This document shows, piece after piece, positions 52,508-60,957 of a stretch of DNA of 64,000 nucleotides (the stretch's first letter is position 1; each line of letters opens with the position of its first letter). The position numbers and the translations under genes are program-made. This DNA is from an uncultured Tenacibaculum sp. GTDB taxonomy: Bacteria > Bacteroidota > Bacteroidia > Flavobacteriales > Flavobacteriaceae. The notes beneath the pieces were generated by a model, which saw nothing but the letters and a program-made list of their open reading frames with translations, did no database searches and was not told the DNA's origin. The stretch lies in the NCBI GenBank assembly GCA_947493285.1, contig CANLQH010000002.1, positions 638,062 through 702,061 of the forward strand, given 5' to 3'.

Positions 52508-53503
52508 ATGAAATTAATTAAACTCCTTAGTGTTTTTTTATTGTGTTTTTCTTGTACAAGTCAAACAAAAAAAATTAACGGTGTTAGTTTTGTTGCTGCA
52601 GGAAAGGCAATAAATGAAAAACATATTAATCCCGTAAAAAAGGTATCAGCGAACTATGTTGCGTTGATGCCTTTTGGTTTTATAAAGAGTATATCATCAC
52701 CAGAAGTAAGGTTTAATGCCAAAGGGCAGTGGTTTGGTGAAACGAATGAAGGACTACAACAATATGCTAATGAGTTTGAGAAAGTAGGAATCAAAGTAAT
52801 GGTGAAGCCTCAAATTTGGGTTTGGAATGGTGAATATACTGGAACAATCGAAATGACTTCTGAAGAAAGTTGGAAGATATTAGAAGATACTTATGAAGAA
52901 TTTATTTTAAATTTTTCTAAAACAGCAGAAGTTATAAAAGCACCGATTTTATGTATTGGTACAGAGTTGGAAAGATTTATTGAAAATCGCCCTGAATATT
53001 GGAAAAGCTTAATTGAAAAAATAAGAAAAGTATATTCAGGAAAACTAACTTATGCTGCTAACTGGGATGAGTTTAAACGAGTACCTTTTTGGAATCAATT
53101 GGATTATATTGGAATTGATGCATATTTTCCTTTGAGTGATAAAAAATCATCAACTATAGAAGAATTTGAAATAGGTTGGCAAAAGCACAAACAAGAGATT
53201 ATTAAAATTAAAAATGAGGTAAATAAACCTATTTTATTTACAGAATACGGTTATAGAAGTGTTCATTATACAGGAAAGCAACCTTGGGACTCTAACAGAG
53301 TAGAAGGAAATGTGAATTTAGAGAATCAAAAAAATGCAACCCAAGCAGTATATAATCAGTTTTGGAATGAAGATTGGTTTGCTGGTGGTTTTATTTGGAA
53401 ATGGTTTGTAGATCATGAAAAAGTTGGTGGAAATAATAATAATCGATTTACTCCTCAGAATAAACCAACTGAAGAATTAATACGAATGCTATATGGTCAA
53501 TAG
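52508..53503 (+). CDS. GH113-like glycoside hydrolase lipoprotein
   Basis: 331 aa. The lipobox is L-C-F-S-C16. A TIM-barrel hydrolase with the acid/base Glu153 in I-G-T-E-L-E and nucleophile Glu246 in F-T-E-Y-G-Y-R-S, plus aromatic binding residues P-Q-I-W-V-W-N-G. The pattern fits GH113 (beta-mannanase). As a surface lipoprotein next to glycosyltransferases it could trim a polysaccharide made by its divergent neighbours. The next gene overlaps its end by 11 bases. Confidence 0.88.
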   Translation: MKLIKLLSVFLLCFSCTSQTKKINGVSFVAAGKAINEKHINPVKKVSANYVALMPFGFIKSISSPEVRFNAKGQWFGETNEGLQQYANEFEKVGIKVMVKPQIWVWNGEYTGTIEMTSEESWKILEDTYEEFILNFSKTAEVIKAPILCIGTELERFIENRPEYWKSLIEKIRKVYSGKLTYAANWDEFKRVPFWNQLDYIGIDAYFPLSDKKSSTIEEFEIGWQKHKQEIIKIKNEVNKPILFTEYGYRSVHYTGKQPWDSNRVEGNVNLENQKNATQAVYNQFWNEDWFAGGFIWKWFVDHEKVGGNNNNRFTPQNKPTEELIRMLYGQ

Positions 53504-54233
53504 GATAATACTTTTTGCCGTGATATGTATTTGCTTTTTAGCTTGCACAACTGATGATCAGGAGATGCAATTAGAAATCTTACAAGATTATATAGAGGTT
53601 AATTCAAATTTAGATTTGGATGAAGTTATTGCTTGTGCTGCAAGTAAGAAAGGGAATGTAAATACATCTTTTGTGTTTTATTATCCAATACCTAGTGCAA
53701 CTGATATAAAATATTTCGAAACTACAAGCATTGATATTGATAAAGATAATTATTCTCTTTATAAAGAAAAGAATCTTGAAAAAGAAGATGTTTTTAATGG
53801 CTACTTAGGAAGATTTGTAAGGAATAGTACAGAGGATGTGTGGTGTATTGTTACTTATAAATCATCAGGAAAGTTTCATAAATCGAATCCCATTCGATTG
53901 AAAAGTCAGTCGAAACCAACTGAGTGGACAGATAAAGTTACTATAGATGAATCAAAAAGTCTAACCCCAAAGTTTTTATGGGATGATGGAATTGTCAAAG
54001 AAAATAGAATTTATTTTCAAGTAATCACTGATGCTGATAATAATTTACTTTCAGGAACTTATACTTATGATAAATGGTTTCAATATTATAACCTAGTTAA
54101 TGTTGTTTTAAATGTTACTAGAGATACACCTCCTTCGTTACAGTTAATGAATGATTATAATTTTACTTTAATGGGAGTTAGTGAGGATAACTGGGTGAAT
54201 TTAGTGATTCAAAAAACGTTTGTAGCTAAATAA
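53493..54233 (+). CDS. Lipoprotein, function unknown
   Basis: 246 aa. The lipobox is F-L-A-C18-T. The mature part is beta-rich with several Trp and Tyr (E-D-V-W-C-I-V-T-Y-K-S-S-G-K) and no recognised domain. It overlaps the hydrolase upstream by 11 bases and the POTRA/barrel gene downstream by one base, so the three products are made together and may form one envelope complex. Confidence 0.85.
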   Translation: MVNRIILFAVICICFLACTTDDQEMQLEILQDYIEVNSNLDLDEVIACAASKKGNVNTSFVFYYPIPSATDIKYFETTSIDIDKDNYSLYKEKNLEKEDVFNGYLGRFVRNSTEDVWCIVTYKSSGKFHKSNPIRLKSQSKPTEWTDKVTIDESKSLTPKFLWDDGIVKENRIYFQVITDADNNLLSGTYTYDKWFQYYNLVNVVLNVTRDTPPSLQLMNDYNFTLMGVSEDNWVNLVIQKTFVAK

Positions 54234-55501
54234 TGAAATATATGAAGAAAATAATAACATTATTAGCAATTGTATGTAGTTGTAATTTGTTTTCGCAAAA
54301 TAAAATGATACAGCAGCTCACTATAAAAGGAGCTCGTAAAACAAAGGTTTCTGAAATAAAAAAAATAATAGAAAGTAAAATCGATACGAAACTAGATTCT
54401 GTTATTTTGCAAAATGATGTGATTCGTTTAAAGCGATTACCTGCTATTTCGCATGCGTATTTTCAGGTTTTTCATTCGCATGAAAATCTATATAACGTTT
54501 TTATAACTGTAGAAGAAAATTTCACCTTAATTCCAGGGTTTAACCTTTGGACTACAACAAATAGAAGAACAGCATATAAAGTAGGGTTGTATGAATATAA
54601 TTTTTTAGGAAGAAATATTGGATTGGGTGGTTTTTATCAGTATAACGGATTTGATTCTTATGGAGTAAATTTTAGAGCACCAACTTTATTCTCAAAAAAT
54701 TGGGGATTAGCTGTTAATTTTCAGAATTGGAGTAGTGAAGAACCATTGTATTTTGATGATCAAACGGCAAATTATAAGTATCAAAATATATCTTATGAGG
54801 TATTAGGTTTACATCAAATAAACTTTAAAAATGATATACAATTTGGAGTAAGCTACTTTAAAGAAAAATATGATTATTTAACAGGAGATATAGACGTGAA
54901 TGTTCCATTGCAATTAAATGTAAATAAATGGTTGTTTAAAACGGTGTATACCTATGATGTTTTAGATTATTATTACCAATATATTGATGGTTTTAAAAAT
55001 CAATTATATAGTCAGTATGTAATTTCAGAAAATGAATATCAGGAAGATTTTTTAATTTTTTGGAACGATTTATTTTATTATAAACGTATTGGTAAAAAAG
55101 GAAATTGGGCGAACAGATTGCGTATAGGTTTATCATCAAATACAGAAAGTCCTTTTGCTCCTTTTGCTTTAGATAATAATGTAAATCTTAGAGGTGTTGG
55201 AATTTTAGTGGATAGAGGTACAGGAAGTATTGTTTGGAATACTGAATATCGACATACTTTACATGAGAATAATTGGTTGGTAATACAAGGAAATATTTTT
55301 AATGATTTTGGTACATGGAGAAATCCAGGAGGAAATTTAAGTGATTTTATTGATAGTGATAATGTACGGGTATACTCAGGAGTCGGATTACGTTTTATCA
55401 ATAAAAAAATATTCAATGCTGTCTTTCGAATCGATTATGGTTATGGTTTAACCAAAAACGCTTCTAGAGGTTTCGTATTTGGAATAGGGCAATATTTTTA
55501 A
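54233..55501 (+). CDS. POTRA/BamA-like outer-membrane protein
   Basis: 422 aa. Signal peptide (1-22), one POTRA-like domain (about 25-100, I-Q-Q-L-T-I-K-G-A-R-K-T-K) and a C-terminal barrel of the Omp85/TpsB type ending F-G-I-G-Q-Y-F with terminal Phe. V-N-L-R-G near 320 resembles the conserved R-G-(F/Y) barrel-interior motif. It could export or insert the product of the neighbouring enzymes. Alternative start is Met4 at 54242. Confidence 0.88.
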   Translation: MKYMKKIITLLAIVCSCNLFSQNKMIQQLTIKGARKTKVSEIKKIIESKIDTKLDSVILQNDVIRLKRLPAISHAYFQVFHSHENLYNVFITVEENFTLIPGFNLWTTTNRRTAYKVGLYEYNFLGRNIGLGGFYQYNGFDSYGVNFRAPTLFSKNWGLAVNFQNWSSEEPLYFDDQTANYKYQNISYEVLGLHQINFKNDIQFGVSYFKEKYDYLTGDIDVNVPLQLNVNKWLFKTVYTYDVLDYYYQYIDGFKNQLYSQYVISENEYQEDFLIFWNDLFYYKRIGKKGNWANRLRIGLSSNTESPFAPFALDNNVNLRGVGILVDRGTGSIVWNTEYRHTLHENNWLVIQGNIFNDFGTWRNPGGNLSDFIDSDNVRVYSGVGLRFINKKIFNAVFRIDYGYGLTKNASRGFVFGIGQYF

Positions 55502-55503
55502 TA

Positions 55504-55533
55504 AAAAAGGCGAGGAATTTTCCTCACCTTTTT
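55504..55533. terminator. Bidirectional terminator between POTRA gene and S46 peptidase
   Basis: 13-bp stem with one mismatch (AAAAAGGCGAGGA / TCCTCACCTTTTT), T tracts on both strands. Confidence 0.85.
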
Positions 55534-55537
55534 AGTG

Positions 55538-57628
55538 TTATTTTTTCTTTGGATGTACCAATTTCATTTCATCAATTAAATGCTTTGCTCCAGCGTATTT
55601 ATCCACAATAAATAAAACATAGCGAAGGTCTACCATAATATTTCTACAGATTTCTGGGTCGTAGTTAATATCACTCATGGTTCCTTCCCATACACGATCG
55701 AAATTTAATCCAACTAAATTTCCTTCAGCATCAATAGCAGGACTTCCAGAGTTTCCTCCAGTAGTATGGTTCGTTCCTAAGAAACATACGGGTACTTTTC
55801 CGTTTTTATCGGCATATTGTCCGTAATCTTTAGCATCGTATAAATCGCGTAATTTTTTAGGAACATCAAATTCATAATCTCCAGGAACATATTTTTCAAT
55901 AACACCATCTAAATAACTTACAGGGTTGTAGTATACAGCGTCTCTTGGAGAATACCCGTGAACCTGACCATAAGTTACACGTAAAGTACTATTAGCATCT
56001 GGGAAATAACGAGCATTAGGTAAAGCTTTCATTAAAGCTTTCATATATTTCTTTTGTAAAGCTGTTATTGGCTGGTTTTTTTGTTGGAATTCAGGGTTTA
56101 TTTTTGTGTAAAATTCCTCGACCATTGGCTTAGCATATTGGTAAGCGGCATCTTTATTTAAGTTTTCAACTACTTGTTTCGCATTACCATCTACTAACTT
56201 TAAGGCTTTGTCTAAACTGGTTAAGCTAGTTTTATCATAAATAGTAGCATCTACGTTATTGGTATATAAAGGCATCACATTTTTAAAAACACCTTTATCT
56301 ACAGCAGCATCGTAGTTTTTATGAATTCTTTTCAAACGAGCAATGTATGAAGCTTTTGCTTTTTCAAAATTTTCTGGTTTGTTTAAAGCTACTTGTTCTA
56401 ATTGATACGCTCTAAAAGCCATTTGCATTAATTCATTAGTAACTAAGAAAGCTTCAATAAAGTTTCTTCTTTTAATATTAATGGCAGCAAAGTCTTTATA
56501 CAACTTTTCAAATTCGGGTAAGATGTTACCATACTTGTCTTCTAATCCTTTTTCTTTTAAAGCCTTTTTAAAAGTTTCTTCAAAAGTTTTACGTTGCGCA
56601 ATAGCGTTACTTTTTTTAATTCCTAAGTTTTCACCAATCCATTTTTTCCAAGCATTCGCAATACGTGCTTGTTTAGATGCATATTTAATTCTAATCGCAT
56701 CACTAGCCTTCATTTGTGCGTCAATTTCCCTTAAAGCGGCTTCCCTAATAGCAATGTTACTAGGATTAAACTCCTGAGTAATATGTTGTATAGCGACTGC
56801 AGGTAAATATTCGTTTGTACGACCAGGGAAACCAAAAACCATTGTGAAATCTCCTTCTTCTACACCATCTAAAGAAACAGGTAAGAAATGCTTTGGTTTG
56901 TAAGGCACATTGTCTTTGCTATATTTTGCAGGACGATTGTTTTTATCAGCGTAAATTCTGAATAAAGAGAAATCTCCTGTATGACGTGGAAATACCCAGT
57001 TATCGGTATCACTACCAAATTTACCAATACTACTTGGAGGAGCTCCAACTAAACGTACATCTTCGAATTTTTCAGTAACAAATAAGAAATATTGATTTCC
57101 TTTAAAAAAAGGACGAACTTTTACATCTTGCCAATCTTCTTTTTTTACAGTCTTTTTTAAGGCGTTGATGTTTTTATCAATTGTAGATTGTTTTTCACGT
57201 TCTGTCATTGTCTCAGTAACTCCTGCTAACGCTTGTTTGGTAACATCGTCAATACGAACAATAAATTCTACATATAGCCCTTCGTTTGGTAATTCTTCAT
57301 TTTGATTCATCGCCCAGAAACCATCTTTTAAATAATCGTTTTCTAAAGAAGAATGTGATTGAATTTGTCCAAACCCACAGTGGTGGTTGGTTAAAATTAG
57401 TCCTTTAGGAGAGATTACTTCACTAGTACAACCTCCATTAAAATGCCCGATAGCATCTTTTAAGCTTGAATTATTTACATCGTAAATATCCTTAGCAGTT
57501 AGTTTACTTCCTAAAGATTTCATTTCTTGTTCGTTCATTCCCTCTAAAAGAGAAGGAATCCACATTCCTCCTTGTTGTGCAGAAACCTGAACAACAATGA
57601 AAAGGAATAGAATTTTTATATACTTCAT
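55538..57628 (-). CDS. S46 family dipeptidyl-peptidase (DPP11-like)
   Basis: 696 aa with a signal peptide (1-18). His82 or 83 in T-N-H-H-C-G-F and Ser627 in G-G-N-S-G-S-P are catalytic. Arg645 in L-N-F-D-R lies 18 residues after Ser627, the position of the Arg that gives Porphyromonas DPP11 its Asp/Glu preference (Gly in DPP7). It removes dipeptides from periplasmic oligopeptides for amino-acid uptake. Stand-alone gene with its own terminator. Confidence 0.93.
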   Translation of the reverse strand: MKYIKILFLFIVVQVSAQQGGMWIPSLLEGMNEQEMKSLGSKLTAKDIYDVNNSSLKDAIGHFNGGCTSEVISPKGLILTNHHCGFGQIQSHSSLENDYLKDGFWAMNQNEELPNEGLYVEFIVRIDDVTKQALAGVTETMTEREKQSTIDKNINALKKTVKKEDWQDVKVRPFFKGNQYFLFVTEKFEDVRLVGAPPSSIGKFGSDTDNWVFPRHTGDFSLFRIYADKNNRPAKYSKDNVPYKPKHFLPVSLDGVEEGDFTMVFGFPGRTNEYLPAVAIQHITQEFNPSNIAIREAALREIDAQMKASDAIRIKYASKQARIANAWKKWIGENLGIKKSNAIAQRKTFEETFKKALKEKGLEDKYGNILPEFEKLYKDFAAINIKRRNFIEAFLVTNELMQMAFRAYQLEQVALNKPENFEKAKASYIARLKRIHKNYDAAVDKGVFKNVMPLYTNNVDATIYDKTSLTSLDKALKLVDGNAKQVVENLNKDAAYQYAKPMVEEFYTKINPEFQQKNQPITALQKKYMKALMKALPNARYFPDANSTLRVTYGQVHGYSPRDAVYYNPVSYLDGVIEKYVPGDYEFDVPKKLRDLYDAKDYGQYADKNGKVPVCFLGTNHTTGGNSGSPAIDAEGNLVGLNFDRVWEGTMSDINYDPEICRNIMVDLRYVLFIVDKYAGAKHLIDEMKLVHPKKK

Positions 57629-57740
57629 CTGATTTTGTTATTTATCGGATAAAGATACAAATAGGAAAGTTAAAACTGTTTTAAAATTTATCGCCCCTAC
57701 CTTTATAGAAATGGTATTCTACGTGAGTGTTTTTTTAAAG

Positions 57741-58625
57741 CTATTTTTTGTTAAGCGGATACATTTCTTGATCAATAAAACCTTTTGGGAAATGTTCGTC
57801 TCCTTCAAAACCAATTTCAATATCGCGCCCGTTATGAGGTATGTAATCAGTTTTAAAAATATAATCCCAAATACTTAGCGTAATTCCGAAGTTTACACCT
57901 TGCTGTCTTTCTTTTGGAAGTTCTTTTGCATGATGCCAAATATGCATTCTTGGATTGTTTAAAATATATTTTAACCAACCATAGTCCCAGTTGATATTCG
58001 CGTGGTTTAGGTGACCGATAGTAATGTTAAAAAAATGAACAATAGCAACGTCAGCAGCGGTAAACCCACCCATAATAGCCAGTGGAATGTATTTCATAGA
58101 ATTATATACCACAGGTTCCATCCAATGGTAGCGTAAATGAGCAGCAAATCCCATTTGCTTTACAGAGTGATGTACTTTGTGAAAGTTCCATAAAAATTCA
58201 TATTTATGTAATAATGTATGCGTAAACCATTGCACAAAATCAATAATGATAAAAAAGACAAGTAGTCTAGCCCAATAGGGAAAAGTATTGATGTCGAATA
58301 CTTTAAAGTTGGTAATTGACAAACCGACTATTCCTAGAATATCGTTAAAGACTTCTGCAGCTGTATTTGAAAGTGCGATTAAAACGATGAGGTTTAAAAG
58401 AAAAAAGTTGAAGAACATATAAAAAGTATCCAACCAAAAATCTTTCCTAAAAATAGATTGATTTTTACGCCAAGGAAAAATTATTTCTAATACCCAAACA
58501 ATCAGAGAAATAATAATTAAGCCATAAAAATAATTCTCCCAATCTAACTCCATTAAAACAGATTGTTTAATGTAGTTCCAATAATTGGAATAAGAGTTTT
58601 TTATGATGTCTAAATATTTATTCAT
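57741..58625 (-). CDS. Fatty acid hydroxylase / sterol desaturase family protein
   Basis: 294 aa with four or more helices. The eight-histidine di-iron motifs are W-F-T-H-T-L-L-H near 154-161, N-F-H-K-V-H-H near 168-174 and N-P-R-M-H-I-W-H-H near 224-232. Substrate could be fatty acid, carotenoid or another lipid. It is separated from hemD by a terminator and from the S46 gene by 112 bases, so it is its own unit. Confidence 0.92.
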   Translation of the reverse strand: MNKYLDIIKNSYSNYWNYIKQSVLMELDWENYFYGLIIISLIVWVLEIIFPWRKNQSIFRKDFWLDTFYMFFNFFLLNLIVLIALSNTAAEVFNDILGIVGLSITNFKVFDINTFPYWARLLVFFIIIDFVQWFTHTLLHKYEFLWNFHKVHHSVKQMGFAAHLRYHWMEPVVYNSMKYIPLAIMGGFTAADVAIVHFFNITIGHLNHANINWDYGWLKYILNNPRMHIWHHAKELPKERQQGVNFGITLSIWDYIFKTDYIPHNGRDIEIGFEGDEHFPKGFIDQEMYPLNKK

Positions 58626-58705
58626 TTTGTAAGCGTTAATCTTTTACGTAAAAATAATTAAATAAAGTATTTTGAAGTGTTACATAGGTGACATTATAAA
58701 ATAAA

Positions 58706-58732
58706 AAAACCGCTAATTAACTTAGCGGTTTT
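58706..58732 (-). terminator. Terminator of the hemD transcript
   Basis: 11-bp stem AAAACCGCTAA / TTAGCGGTTTT with a TTAAC loop; a run of seven T on the minus strand follows. Confidence 0.88.
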
Positions 58733-58750
58733 AATTTATAAAAAAAGTAA

Positions 58751-59500
58751 TTATTTTTTATTACTTACATCTTTAATGTATTTTTCTAGAGCCATTGTCA
58801 TTGATGGTGTTTCTGGTGTTGGTGCAGCAATATCTACACGTAAACCTCTATCTTCAACAGCTTTTATAGTTGAGTTTCCGAAAACAGCTAAACGAGTGTC
58901 ATTTTGTTTAAAGTTAGGAAAGTTTTTAAACAAACTATCAATTCCTGAAGGACTAAAGAATACTAACACATCGTAGAAAACATTTTCTAAGTCGGATAAA
59001 TCACTTACAACTGTTCTGTATAAATCAGCTCTTTTCCAATCTACTCCTAATTTGTCTAATTCATTAGGAATTAAAGGTTTTAATTTATCAGAAGATGGTA
59101 GTAAGAATTTTTCGTCTTTATGCTTCTTAATTAACTTTGTTAACTCAGGAAACGTTCTGTTACCAACATAAATTTTACGTTTTCTGTATACTACATATTT
59201 TTGTAAGTAAAATGCAACAGCTTCAGATTGACAGAAATACTTCATGTCATCAGGAACCGTAAAACGCATTTCTTCAGCGATTCTAAAAAAATGATCTACA
59301 GCATTTCTACTTGTTAAAATAATAGCTGTGTAATTGTTTAAATCTATTTTTTGAGTCCTTACTTCTTTTACAGGAATCCCTTCAACATGAATAAAAGAAC
59401 GAAAATCAATTTTTACTTTTTGTTTTTCGGCTAAATCAAAATAAGGTGATGTCTCTGTTTTAGGAGCGGGTTGAGATACTAAAATAGTTTTCACTTTCAT
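58751..59500 (-). CDS. hemD: Uroporphyrinogen-III synthase
   Basis: 249 aa. The family is weakly conserved, but A-I-I-L-T-S-R-N-A-V-D-H-F-F near 54-68 and F-F-S-P-S-G-I-D-S-L near 182-192 are the recognisable HemD motifs. It closes hydroxymethylbilane to uroporphyrinogen III for haem. It follows DUF4271 by 11 bases, the usual flavobacterial order. Confidence 0.9.
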   Translation of the reverse strand: MKVKTILVSQPAPKTETSPYFDLAEKQKVKIDFRSFIHVEGIPVKEVRTQKIDLNNYTAIILTSRNAVDHFFRIAEEMRFTVPDDMKYFCQSEAVAFYLQKYVVYRKRKIYVGNRTFPELTKLIKKHKDEKFLLPSSDKLKPLIPNELDKLGVDWKRADLYRTVVSDLSDLENVFYDVLVFFSPSGIDSLFKNFPNFKQNDTRLAVFGNSTIKAVEDRGLRVDIAAPTPETPSMTMALEKYIKDVSNKK

Positions 59501-59511
59501 AAACTTTCTCT

Positions 59512-60153
59512 TTATTGCGTAGTTGTTGTTTTGTAAAGAATTAATAGCGGTGCTATTTCAAGGGTGCAAAAATACAAAATAAAATAAAATAACTTCCTTA
59601 ATACTAGTTTTTTGTTATTATACAGAATTAAAAAGGCTCTGAAAACAAATAAGATAGCAAAAACACTAATTAAAAAAGAGGTGTTATTAATTGCATATTG
59701 GTATAAAATAATGAAAGGGAATAATAATAAGCTTAACGAACTGAGGTAGCCAGACTTTGATATAACAAAGTAGTTTGTGATAATTGATAGCCCTAATATG
59801 TTAGAAAAAGTACGATCTAATATTTGCCTGCTAAATAAATAAATTATAATTGAAGAGAGTATTACGATGTAATTAAAAAAACTCTTTTCGAAGTATTTAG
59901 GTAAAAAGGTTAGAAAGAAAAATAATGAAATTGTAATAGAGGTAAATAAAAATAATGTCAGGTTAAAAGGACTGTAAAAAGAAACATTATCATCTGCTTT
60001 TTTTTGAAAATAACCCGGAGTAAAAAAAGCTAAAGTATGTCCAAGTAATTTGTTGGGCTTTATAAGCTTCATTATAGCTAATAAAATAACAGAAAATAGA
60101 ACTACAAGTGTAATCCAATTATCATAATTTATTATACGCTCAACTGCTTGCAA
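59512..60153 (-). CDS. DUF4271 membrane protein
   Basis: 213 aa with six predicted helices and a polar loop with P-G-Y-F-Q-K-K near 45. The position directly before hemD and the size fit the Bacteroidota family DUF4271. Very rich in Leu, Phe and Ile. No known activity. It shares a short divergent promoter region with the dpm1-like gene. Confidence 0.85.
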   Translation of the reverse strand: MQAVERIINYDNWITLVVLFSVILLAIMKLIKPNKLLGHTLAFFTPGYFQKKADDNVSFYSPFNLTLFLFTSITISLFFFLTFLPKYFEKSFFNYIVILSSIIIYLFSRQILDRTFSNILGLSIITNYFVISKSGYLSSLSLLLFPFIILYQYAINNTSFLISVFAILFVFRAFLILYNNKKLVLRKLFYFILYFCTLEIAPLLILYKTTTTQ

Positions 60154-60181
60154 TTCTAATTTGTTTATGCTTTAATTAACA

Positions 60182-60189
60182 CAAAATTA
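60182..60189 (-). promoter_or_regulatory. -7 element for DUF4271-hemD
   Basis: CAAAATTA on the plus strand, TAATTTTG on the minus strand, 28 bases upstream of the DUF4271 start. Confidence 0.4.
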
Positions 60190-60203
60190 GTGATAATTTA
60201 GTG

Positions 60204-60211
60204 TATCTTTG
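60204..60211 (+). promoter_or_regulatory. -7 element (TATCTTTG) for the dpm1-pyrC-DUF4296 operon
   Basis: Exact TAnnTTTG match 22 bases before the start codon. Confidence 0.55.
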
Positions 60212-60233
60212 CTTTGTTTTATATGAAAATTAA

Positions 60234-60956
60234 ATGAAATCAGACGCTTTAGTTATAATTCCTACTTATAACGAAAAAGAAAACATAGAAGCGATTATCC
60301 GAGCAACTTTTAATCAAGATAAAGAATTTGATGTTCTAGTTGTTGATGATAATTCTCCTGATGGTACTGCTACGATTGTAGAAAAATTGCAAAATGAATT
60401 CCCAGATCAACTTTTTATTGAGAAGAGAGTTGGGAAAAGTGGTTTAGGTACAGCTTATATTCACGGGTTTAAATGGGCAATTGATAAAAAGTATGAGTAT
60501 ATCATAGAGATGGATGCTGATTTTTCTCACAACCCAAACGATTTAATTAAGTTATATACTTCTTGTGATGAAGAAGGAGCAGATGTTGCTATAGGTTCTC
60601 GATATTCTGTGGGAGTTAATGTAGTAAATTGGCCAATGAGTAGAGTGTTGTTGTCGTATTTTGCATCGAAATATGTTCGATTCATTACTAGAATGCCAAT
60701 TCACGATACCACGGCTGGTTTTGTTTGTTACAAGAGAAAAGTTTTAGAAACAATTCAATTAGATAAAGTAAAATTTGTGGGATATGCATTTCAGATTGAA
60801 ATGAAATATAAAGCATGGAAACATAAATTTAATATAAAGGAAGTTTCAGTGATTTTTACTGATAGAGTCCTTGGAGAATCTAAATTAAGCTCAGGAATTA
60901 TAAAAGAGGCTATATTTGGAGTAATAAAAATGCGATTAAACGGTTTACCAAAATAA
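60234..60956 (+). CDS. Polyprenol monophosphomannose synthase (DPM1-like)
   Basis: 240 aa. A-L-V-I-I-P-T-Y-N-E-K-E-N at 5-17, V-V-D-D-N-S-P-D-G-T near 36-45 and E-M-D-A-D-F-S-H-N-P near 93-102 are the DPM1-type GT2 motifs; H-D-T-T-A-G-F near 161 supports it. It makes polyprenyl-phosphate mannose in the cytosol. One base separates it from pyrC. Confidence 0.93.
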   Translation: MKSDALVIIPTYNEKENIEAIIRATFNQDKEFDVLVVDDNSPDGTATIVEKLQNEFPDQLFIEKRVGKSGLGTAYIHGFKWAIDKKYEYIIEMDADFSHNPNDLIKLYTSCDEEGADVAIGSRYSVGVNVVNWPMSRVLLSYFASKYVRFITRMPIHDTTAGFVCYKRKVLETIQLDKVKFVGYAFQIEMKYKAWKHKFNIKEVSVIFTDRVLGESKLSSGIIKEAIFGVIKMRLNGLPK

Positions 60957-60957
60957 A

